From JAEDES01 sp964616405 (GTDB lineage: Bacteria > Bacillota_I > Bacilli_A > RF39 > UBA660): a stretch of DNA of 64,000 nucleotides. Location: positions 3,756 to 67,755 of the forward strand of contig CAZTRE010000002.1 of the NCBI GenBank assembly GCA_964616405.1. The letters are read 5' to 3'. How positions within the stretch are numbered: the stretch's first letter is position 1; the number at the start of each line of letters is the position of its first letter. This document shows, piece by piece, positions 58,305-64,000 of this stretch. Position numbers and translations under genes: made by a program. A model generated the notes under the pieces. The model ran no database searches. It had not been told where the DNA came from and saw nothing but the letters and a program-made list of their open reading frames with translations.

Positions 58305-60317
58305 TTATGATGATTTTGTAAATGTAAAGACTGTTTTTAAAGTTCCACTAATATTTCCAGCCTCATCTACTAAACGATAATTTAAGTCTGCTTTATAAAT
58401 TCCCGCAGTTGAACCACCAAAACCATCTCTATTCCAGGCGACGTATTGATTTGTGTCACCATATTTTGTTCCACTATATTCCCAATGAATTGGTGCATAT
58501 AAGTCTGCGTCTCCTAATTTATTGAAGCCGTAAGTTACCCAACATTTTCCATCAGGGCCTCCATTACTACAATAAAAGAAGATTGTTGCACTACAGGTAT
58601 TATCCGTTCTTGAAAATGCGGCATTTTTAGAACAACTAGCTGATTTTACATATATAGTAGATATATCTTCTGGCTCAGAATGAGTTTCTGATTCTCGCGC
58701 AAAAGCTTGTTGACCTATAAGCACAACATGCGGTGTATAAGGAGGTGTGTTATCAAGATAAACATCATAACTGCAAATCCTTGAATTACCAACTTTATCT
58801 TTTATAGTAACGCTACCTGTTTTAGTATCACTTGTATAAGTTTTTTTTACGCTATCACAGCCGCTTCCATTCCCATCATCGCATTGTTGTGTAATAGTAA
58901 CAGATGCAGGGTTGCGCCACTTATCTGAAGCGCCAATAGCTGTTCCACACTTTGGAGCGTCTTTATCAACATATATATTTGCTTTACAAGTTCCAGTATT
59001 TCCAACATTATCTACTACTGTATAGGTTTTTTGTTTAGTTGTTGTTTTTACCGTATCAGATTGGGTTGTGGTTTTACAACCACTTCCACTATCACTGCAA
59101 GTAACGCTTACTGTTCTGTTGTTCTTCGTCCATGTTGTACTTCCGCCTGATACTGTACATGTTGGTGGAGTTCTATCTATTCTTATAGGCTGACTAGGAC
59201 AAATGGTTTCATTGCCTAATTTATCTCTGACAATTCCTGGGCTGCCTGTAGTTCCTGGCTTTGTTTCTTCGGTAAAGAGCTTTGAAACACTAGCGGTTTC
59301 GCAGCCGCTATGTGCATCACTACATGTTCCCGTTAATGTTATTTGATCCTTCGTCCATTGAGTTCCGCCACTCGTTTTACATGTTGGTGGAGTCTTATCA
59401 ATATTTACTGATACTTCACAGGTTGTTTTATTTCCTTCTTTATCTTGAATGGTAATATTACCAACATCAGTCGTGGTACTGAATGTTTTAGTATATTCTT
59501 CCTTTTCACAACCAGATCCATCACCATCATCGCATCCTACCGTAATAGTAACTGGGGATTTGGTCCATGGTTTGGGATTATTTTTATTATCTTTAGGTTG
59601 AATGATACAAGTCGGGGCTTGAACATCTCTATAATCTACTACATCACTTGAAACAGTTGTGGTTAAACCATAAATATTCGTTGCCGTTACCATTACTTGA
59701 ATTTTTCCAGGAGTATATTGAGCCAAACTTAGTGTTTTAGTTATTTCTTTACTATAATTTGATACAGGAGTACTACCACTATTTTTAATCTCTTCTCCGT
59801 TTTTATAAATTATATAACTCCAACTTAATAATTTTTCCTGATCCTCTATAGTTATATCTGCTTTGGCATCTTTTCCTTTCTTCGCATCAGATAAAACAAT
59901 ATTGATCGTTGGAGAACCTTTAGTTATTACTTTCTTGCTATTATAAGCTGGGCAATCTAAATATGCTACATATGAGTAATCACTTTGCGAGTATTTAAAA
60001 ACTTGGACATATGATTTTTTAGCATCACAATTATTGTCACTATAATCCTTTATTGGTGCAATGAAATTTTTGGAAATTAATAATTCTAGGGGGATTTTTG
60101 TTTTTTGTCCAATTGCTTTTGGCAAAGCACTTCTATTTTGTTGAACATAGCTTTGGCCAGCTAATTTTAATTGTTCTTCAGCGGTAGAGTAATGTCTTTC
60201 TTTGGCATTTTCTATTATCTTGGTCACTCCAATAACCGCAGTTACTGAAAGTATACCAAGTATAGTTACAGCTGCAAGTACTTCTACCAATGTAAATCCT
60301 TTTCGATTATTTTTCAT
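58305..60317 (-). CDS. Giant prepilin-like surface protein with four cysteine-rich modules
   Basis: 670 residues. The leader MKNNRKGFTLVEVLAAVTIL is a type IV prepilin peptidase site (cut between G and F, Glu at +5), followed by a pilin helix and a globular part with cysteines (about 80-140). From about 145 come Ig-like segments, then four modules of about 75 residues (about 233-525), each with a TPPTC-type start, W(T)K, C(D/S)D-GSGC and D--GN---C, so four cysteines per module, likely disulfide-bonded. The C-terminus (about 525-670) has further cysteines and ends GTLKTVFTFTKSS. Ordinary pilins have 120-180 residues. It is a candidate adhesive tip or minor pilin. Confidence 0.85.
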   Translation of the reverse strand: MKNNRKGFTLVEVLAAVTILGILSVTAVIGVTKIIENAKERHYSTAEEQLKLAGQSYVQQNRSALPKAIGQKTKIPLELLISKNFIAPIKDYSDNNCDAKKSYVQVFKYSQSDYSYVAYLDCPAYNSKKVITKGSPTINIVLSDAKKGKDAKADITIEDQEKLLSWSYIIYKNGEEIKNSGSTPVSNYSKEITKTLSLAQYTPGKIQVMVTATNIYGLTTTVSSDVVDYRDVQAPTCIIQPKDNKNNPKPWTKSPVTITVGCDDGDGSGCEKEEYTKTFSTTTDVGNITIQDKEGNKTTCEVSVNIDKTPPTCKTSGGTQWTKDQITLTGTCSDAHSGCETASVSKLFTEETKPGTTGSPGIVRDKLGNETICPSQPIRIDRTPPTCTVSGGSTTWTKNNRTVSVTCSDSGSGCKTTTQSDTVKTTTKQKTYTVVDNVGNTGTCKANIYVDKDAPKCGTAIGASDKWRNPASVTITQQCDDGNGSGCDSVKKTYTSDTKTGSVTIKDKVGNSRICSYDVYLDNTPPYTPHVVLIGQQAFARESETHSEPEDISTIYVKSASCSKNAAFSRTDNTCSATIFFYCSNGGPDGKCWVTYGFNKLGDADLYAPIHWEYSGTKYGDTNQYVAWNRDGFGGSTAGIYKADLNYRLVDEAGNISGTLKTVFTFTKSS

Positions 60318-60439
60318 ATTCTTGCCTCCTTAGCTATTAATAAGCAACTATTTTATAGGTACTTCGTATATTTCGTTATATTTATATATTAGTTACTAAT
60401 AATTTCCTATTTCCCTATCTTTTCTATCTTATATGTTAT

Positions 60440-60468
60440 ATTTTAGCATTTTAAATTTATTATGTCTA
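60440..60468 (-). promoter_or_regulatory. Promoter of the 670-residue pilin-like gene
   Basis: TTTATAGACA, then a spacer with TTAAAATG, then TAAAAT: TAGACA-17-TAAAAT with an extended -10 (TGC). It closely matches the promoter at 62898-62926. The leader is about 115 nt. Confidence 0.7.
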
Positions 60469-60542
60469 TAAAAATGAGTAATGAATTCTGGTGTTTGTTA
60501 TTGTCTAATGGTGACTACTTCAATTACGGCTGTTCTTTAAAA

Positions 60543-60578
60543 AAAAGCGCGTCTTTTAGTTTAGTTGACAGCGCTTTT
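60543..60578 (-). terminator. Terminator of the second pilin-like operon
   Basis: AAAAGCGC-GTC / GAC-A-GCGCTTTT stem (one bulge) with an 8-T run on the minus strand, directly after the stop at 60580. Confidence 0.85.
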
Positions 60579-60579
60579 A

Positions 60580-61011
60580 TTATTTTAATACTTCACGAAC
60601 TTTAAAATTTGTTGCGGTAGAGATATCTTGCATAATAATGCCAAATATTACTGTTGATTCTCCTTGCTTTAACATTTCAATGGTACTTTCCATAGTACCT
60701 AATAGCTTACCTGAATCATCAAAGAAATCTATTTCTAAATGTTTATCTTTAATATCTACACCAGTTTCATTAAATACAACTGAGGTAAATGTAGCATAAT
60801 TGGTTGAATCGGTTGTAGATAAGTGATTTTGCGTGTATTTTATATTATTAAATACTTGGTCTTCTTTTAAAGATTCTGTACTTAAATCACGATAATCTTT
60901 ATCAATCTCTAATGTATGATTTTTTTCTTTATTATAGACTAGTATTACCCCTATTAAAATTAAGGCTAAAGCCATTACAATTATTATTGTTGTTATTTTT
61001 TTATTTTTCAT
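60580..61011 (-). CDS. Membrane-anchored FxLYD-like extracytoplasmic protein
   Basis: 143 residues. Anchor TTIIIVMALALILIGVILVY near the N-terminus, then a charged linker and a beta-sandwich-like domain: YATFTSVVFNETGVDIKDKHLEIDF, DDSGKLLGTMESTIEMLKQGESTVIF. This pattern (internal note on tone: N-x-tg-d..-v-v-f-d-gk-lgt) resembles FxLYD-type domains of Firmicutes surface proteins. It is encoded 12 bp after the 610-residue pilin-like gene and may anchor or chaperone it. Family assignment is tentative. Confidence 0.65.
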   Translation of the reverse strand: MKNKKITTIIIVMALALILIGVILVYNKEKNHTLEIDKDYRDLSTESLKEDQVFNNIKYTQNHLSTTDSTNYATFTSVVFNETGVDIKDKHLEIDFFDDSGKLLGTMESTIEMLKQGESTVIFGIIMQDISTATNFKVREVLK

Positions 61012-61023
61012 AATTCACCTCTT

Positions 61024-62856
61024 TTAATCTTGAACAACATTTAGGAATTGAGTCTCACTATTTTTGCAACCATTATCGTTTTTTCCAGGGCAATAACGGA
61101 TCGGATTTCCGTTTGCATTAAGTGCTTGAACTTTTATACCATAATTCCAGCATATTGCACAATAACCATAATAAACATACTGATGGACTGTTCCGCAGCT
61201 CAATTCTACCGCAGGTTCAGGAGTTTTTAATGTTGTTCCTAATATCGTATATGTGTGAGTATGAGCAGGAGGCGCACAACTTACACCTGTATCACATTTT
61301 GTTGTAGACGAATATGATGTACCACAATTTTTGTTCGTATAACTACTCTTCTTTTGACATGTTCTAGTTTTGGTTCCTGTACCACAAGTTACACTACAAG
61401 CGCTATATGAACCACAGGATTCATATGTCTTACTACATTCATCTACAATATGTATTGTGGTTGATGAACTTGAGGAACAATTTCCAGCATTATCACAAAC
61501 ACTAAAGTAAATCGGCTTATTCATTTTACTTGTAAATTCTGGCGTTACAAATGATTGCTTATTAGAATTTTGGTAAACTGTCCATGTTTTGTTGTCCCAA
61601 GAATAGCGCCATTTAGATATACCTGATCCTCCACTATCATTTCCCGATAATGTGATTTTGAATCCAGTTGCAGTAGCATTTCCACTACTAGGATTAGAAA
61701 TTCCAGTAATTTTAGGGGGCGTTTTATCAATCATTATCTTACCTGCTGAGGTGATATCGGTTTGATTTCCGGCTTTGTCAACAGCAATTATATAAACAGT
61801 ATTATTCCTTTCGGCAGTCCAATATCCAATTACCGAGAAATTTTTATCTGTTGCATTTTTTGTATTCCAATCTTCTTTTAGGTCTTGTGTACTATTTGAC
61901 TCAATGTATGTATAATAAATTTTCTCAACACCGGAATCTGAATCTGTCGCGGTGGCATTTATTGTTACAGTTGAGTTTGTCCAAACGCCATCTTTATTAT
62001 TTTCCAAATTTGTAATTATTGGTTTAGTATTGTCTAATTTAAATTTATTTGATTTTACTATAGGGGATGATATATAGATACCATTAGCATCACGTACTTT
62101 ATCCGTTTTTATTACCAGTGTATATTCTCCTGTTACTCCTTGCGGTACTTCTATCGTGGTGATTAAAGGAGTTGTTATAGTTCCTTCACCACGTTTGTTT
62201 TTGAAATCTTTTGTTTTGTACGTTGCAGCACTTTCTGATTCTCCATCTTTGATCCAAGCATATTGAAGGTTAGTATTTTCAGCCATACCATACAAATCAC
62301 TTACTTTTATTGTTACTTTGTCCGGCTTGCCAGCTTTCTTACCTGTATACCAATCATGACTATCGGGAGTAATCTCTATATTTGGTCCCTCTTCATCCGC
62401 TTTGGTACCATCACATATTCCAGCTCCAGCAATTTTCTTTTCGTAGGCCGTATTACCATTTTGATCTAAACATTTAATAGCAACTTCATACGAATAGTTT
62501 TGATTTGATTTTAAAACCTTAACATAAGTAAGGGGAGTTTTCCTGTCTGATGCATAAGTATTGCATGTTGCCCCATCTACCTTAATCTCTTTTACGAGAT
62601 TTTTACTTTTTAATTGTGAATATGAAATATCGTAGCAACCACTTTCATTATTTCCAAACATATCTTTAGCGTAAGAATCTGTATATAATTTAGCGGCCGA
62701 CATCAAGGATTCGGAGTATTTTTCATATTTTTTTGTTCTATTACTATTTTTAAGATCTGAAAGCTTAGGTAAGGCAAGTATTAAAATTATTCCTAATATG
62801 GTGATGGCTACTACTAGTTCAATTAAAGTAAACCCTTTATTCTTTAAACTTTTCAT
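61024..62856 (-). CDS. Giant prepilin-like surface protein with a thrombospondin type 1-like module
   Basis: 610 residues. The leader MKSLKNKGFTLIELVVAITILG is a prepilin peptidase site (G/F, Glu +5) followed by the pilin helix. The N-terminal globular part has cysteines at CYDIS, TCNTY, KCLDQ and ICDG. Three Ig-like segments (about 155-470) follow with IDKTPPKI and AVDKAGNQT/VCDNAGNCSS motifs. Residues about 474-527 read CGSYSACSVTCGTGTKTRTC with more cysteines after it, a thrombospondin type 1 (TSP1) signature. A cysteine-rich end (about 530-610) closes the protein. It is a candidate pilus-borne adhesin. Confidence 0.85.
   Translation of the reverse strand: MKSLKNKGFTLIELVVAITILGIILILALPKLSDLKNSNRTKKYEKYSESLMSAAKLYTDSYAKDMFGNNESGCYDISYSQLKSKNLVKEIKVDGATCNTYASDRKTPLTYVKVLKSNQNYSYEVAIKCLDQNGNTAYEKKIAGAGICDGTKADEEGPNIEITPDSHDWYTGKKAGKPDKVTIKVSDLYGMAENTNLQYAWIKDGESESAATYKTKDFKNKRGEGTITTPLITTIEVPQGVTGEYTLVIKTDKVRDANGIYISSPIVKSNKFKLDNTKPIITNLENNKDGVWTNSTVTINATATDSDSGVEKIYYTYIESNSTQDLKEDWNTKNATDKNFSVIGYWTAERNNTVYIIAVDKAGNQTDITSAGKIMIDKTPPKITGISNPSSGNATATGFKITLSGNDSGGSGISKWRYSWDNKTWTVYQNSNKQSFVTPEFTSKMNKPIYFSVCDNAGNCSSSSSTTIHIVDECSKTYESCGSYSACSVTCGTGTKTRTCQKKSSYTNKNCGTSYSSTTKCDTGVSCAPPAHTHTYTILGTTLKTPEPAVELSCGTVHQYVYYGYCAICWNYGIKVQALNANGNPIRYCPGKNDNGCKNSETQFLNVVQD
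61273..61437 (-). other. Thrombospondin type 1-like domain coding segment
   Basis: It encodes ESCGSYSACSVTCGTGTKTR, TCQKK and later NCGTS, KCDT and VSC: six or more cysteines with the CSxTCGxGxxxRxC core that defines TSP1 repeats. The first conserved tryptophans are replaced by Y/S. Confidence 0.7.
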
Positions 62857-62897
62857 ACAATAATACCTCCATATAATTACATGCCTCTATGATTAAA

Positions 62898-62926
62898 ATT
62901 TTATCATTTTAACACTTTTTTGTCTA
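62898..62926 (-). promoter_or_regulatory. Promoter of the 610-residue pilin-like gene
   Basis: TTTATAGACA, a spacer with TTAAAATG, then TAAAAT: TAGACA-17-TAAAAT with an extended -10 (TGA). It closely matches the promoter at 60440-60468. Confidence 0.7.
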
Positions 62927-62937
62927 TAAATAACATT

Positions 62938-62970
62938 AAAAAAAACGCCGCCAATAGAAACGACATTTTT
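62938..62970 (-). terminator. Terminator of the JAMM-like gene
   Basis: A 10-bp RNA stem (AAAAATGTCG / CGGCGTTTTT, two G-U pairs) with a 10-nt loop and T-run on the minus strand. Confidence 0.75.
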
Positions 62971-62976
62971 ATTATT

Positions 62977-63552
62977 TTATAATTTGCTCTGCTTATTTTT
63001 AACTTTACTTAATCCTTTTAGAAACCCTTCTTTACAACGTTGGAATGTACTTTTTTCAAAATCTGGTATTTTCTCAGTGCCATCAACAAAAAGAGGAAGA
63101 CGAGTTGCTTTATCAGCTTCTAAATCATAGGTATAAAAGGCTATTTCAGAATAGGTAATAATTTCTTCTATAACTGTTACCTCGCCATAAGGCGTCGTTT
63201 TTCTTAGTTTTGTTGATATTTCTTGCACTCGTTTTAAAAGTTCAGCATCTGCTTGACTCGGGCTTGGTAAAGCTGTTTCCGACGGATGGGTATGGAATCT
63301 GATGTATACAGGACTATTACTAAAACCAATATCATAAACCACCATGGTTATATATTCTTCAGGATTATATTTAATAAAGCGCGGACTTGCACTCTCAATT
63401 AATTCACTACTATCTAAGATTATTCCATTATCAACAACGCATACGTCATCATCCATTACTATAGTATTCATTGTACCACCAAATTCCTGACTGGTGTTTC
63501 TACATAATTCGGTTAATTTATCAAATTGTTGTCCAGACATATTTATATTCAT
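62977..63552 (-). CDS. JAMM/MPN-like metalloprotease-fold protein
   Basis: 191 residues. The motif VYIRFHTHPSETALPSPSQAD gives HxHP...PS..AD, the zinc site of JAB/MPN proteins, and EFGG at residues 23-26 supplies the upstream glutamate. The spacing between HTH and the final Asp is 2 residues longer than usual, so activity is uncertain. The C-terminus is basic (KGLSKVKNKQSKL). GGGGGGATAAT precedes the start. Bacterial JAMM proteins act as peptidases or in sulfur-carrier pathways; no ubiquitin-like or E1 gene is visible next to it. It lies 103 bp after rpmF. Confidence 0.75.
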   Translation of the reverse strand: MNINMSGQQFDKLTELCRNTSQEFGGTMNTIVMDDDVCVVDNGIILDSSELIESASPRFIKYNPEEYITMVVYDIGFSNSPVYIRFHTHPSETALPSPSQADAELLKRVQEISTKLRKTTPYGEVTVIEEIITYSEIAFYTYDLEADKATRLPLFVDGTEKIPDFEKSTFQRCKEGFLKGLSKVKNKQSKL

Positions 63553-63655
63553 ATTATCCCCCCTTATTATGATAATTATTTCTATAAATTAGGCTTTCAT
63601 TTATTTGTGCTGATTATATCACAATTTGCTTATATTGTAAAGAAAAAAGAAGCTC

Positions 63656-63865
63656 TTATTCAGCTTCTTTTACTTCTACTACTTTATTTCCTTTGTAGTT
63701 TCCACATTTAGCGCAAACTCTATGTGGTTTAATCATTTCACCACAAGTTGGACATTTTGTCATACCAGGAATTTCCATAGCATTATGACTTCTTCTCATT
63801 CTCTTTCTTGTTTTTGAAACTTTACGGAAAGGAACAGCGAACATTTGAATGTCTAATTTCATCAT
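63656..63865 (-). CDS. rpmF: 50S ribosomal protein L32 with a Prp-type N-terminal leader
   Basis: 69 residues. The body from VPFRKVSKTRKRMRRSHNAM to the zinc site (CPTCGEMIKPHRVCAKCGNYKG) is ordinary L32. It is preceded by MMKLDIQMFA, which matches the Prp cleavage leader of L27 in this genome (LDIQLFA). Typical L32 begins MAVPFRK; here the A is the last residue of the leader. The upstream ATG (63865) has GAGGAGTGATAAT, while the internal ATG (giving MFAVPFRK) has no ribosome site, so the leader should be translated. It follows the YceD-like gene by 4 bp, the standard yceD-rpmF order. Confidence 0.95.
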   Translation of the reverse strand: MMKLDIQMFAVPFRKVSKTRKRMRRSHNAMEIPGMTKCPTCGEMIKPHRVCAKCGNYKGNKVVEVKEAE

Positions 63866-63869
63866 ATTA

Positions 63870-64000
63870 TCACTCCTCTTTGAAATCTTTTAATAACTCA
63901 CTGAATGGATTGTTTGATGATGTTAGCTCATCTTCACTGATTAGCTTCCATCCATCCCCATGAAATTTACTGAGATCTTTAACCTTAGTAAACTGTAAGG
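63870..64000 (-). CDS. yceD: YceD/DUF177-family protein, partial (5' end cut by window edge)
   Basis: Only the C-terminal 42 residues are visible: LQFTKVKDLSKFHGDGWKLI...SNNPFSELLKDFKEE, ending in TGA at 63870-63872. GDGWKLISEDEL and an acidic end followed by PFSELLKDF resemble the C-terminus of DUF177 proteins. The main support is position: yceD directly precedes rpmF in most bacteria. The family is needed for 23S rRNA accumulation. The rpmF ribosome site lies in its last codons. Confidence 0.7.
   Translation of the reverse strand, partial: LQFTKVKDLSKFHGDGWKLISEDELTSSNNPFSELLKDFKEE

Noticed and set aside
1..64000. CRISPR arrays, tRNA or rRNA genes, insertion sequences, prophage
   Set aside because: I saw no regular spacer repeats, no tRNA cloverleaf sequences, no transposase or integrase motifs and no phage structural genes on either strand. 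A covariance-model scan would be needed to exclude small RNAs.

Overview
The window is an AT-rich chromosomal segment of a low-GC Gram-positive bacterium. The gene set is that of Bacilli or a Mollicutes-related, largely uncultured gut lineage: Topo IV (parE-parC), a ylbD/E/F-rsmD cluster as in Bacillus, Gram-positive DnaB, AddAB, HelD, RecD2, CBS-type pyrophosphatase, and Prp with an N-terminally extended L27. TGA is used as a stop (for example at 390-392), so this is not the mycoplasma code. Undecaprenyl-phosphate recycling genes, a SpoVB-type flippase and pilin genes indicate a walled cell with surface appendages. The lineage itself is inference from gene content. Almost everything lies on the minus strand; the exceptions are the flippase plus two-component system (13.2-16.6 kb), a YqfQ-like gene and a DUF192 gene.

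Layout. 0-6 kb: rsmD (partial), ylbF, ylbE, ylbD, parC, parE. 6-13 kb: an unknown HExxH metalloprotease-like protein, a 54-aa membrane protein, recD2, mtaB and an acidic single-span membrane protein. 13-16.6 kb: flippase and OmpR-type two-component system. 16.6-19.1 kb: one gene with five exact 86-residue repeats, split in this sequence by a false scaffold gap. 19.3-28 kb: helD, a phosphohexomutase, a ZIP transporter, uppP-popT-pyrophosphatase and an HD hydrolase. 28-32 kb: dnaB, prepilin peptidase, PilC/ComGB. 32-42.5 kb: tgt, a TasA-like exported protein behind a G12 tract, a CHC2 zinc-finger protein, queA, ruvB, ruvA (with a LexA-like box), PH-domain and membrane proteins, yebC, an Hpt-receiver protein. 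42.5-46 kb: obg, zinc-ribbon membrane protein, rpmA, prp, rplU. 46-52 kb: two unknown alpha-helical proteins, a small coiled-coil protein and a large sigma-70 factor with long extensions; then a low-molecular-weight phosphatase. 52-57.6 kb: addA, addB. 57.9-63 kb: two very large prepilin-like surface proteins with cysteine-rich modules, each paired with a small membrane-anchored protein. 63-64 kb: JAMM-like protein, rpmF, yceD (partial).

How parts fit together. Prepilin peptidase, PilC and the two giant prepilin-like proteins form a dispersed type IV pilus or pseudopilus set; its motor ATPase is not in this window. Both giant prepilin genes have nearly the same promoter (TAGACA-17-TAAAAT, extended -10). 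UppP, PopT (DUF368) and the pyrophosphatase form a lipid-carrier recycling and phosphate module. Prp is encoded beside L27, and L32 at the far end carries the same LDIQ(L/M)FA leader as L27, which suggests Prp may process two ribosomal proteins here.

Sequence quality. Both 100-N gaps (17937-18036 and 57653-57752) are flanked by identical 55-bp copies of the same sequence. They look like k-mer overlaps scaffolded with Ns, not missing DNA. Removing 155 bp at the first one restores a single open reading frame.
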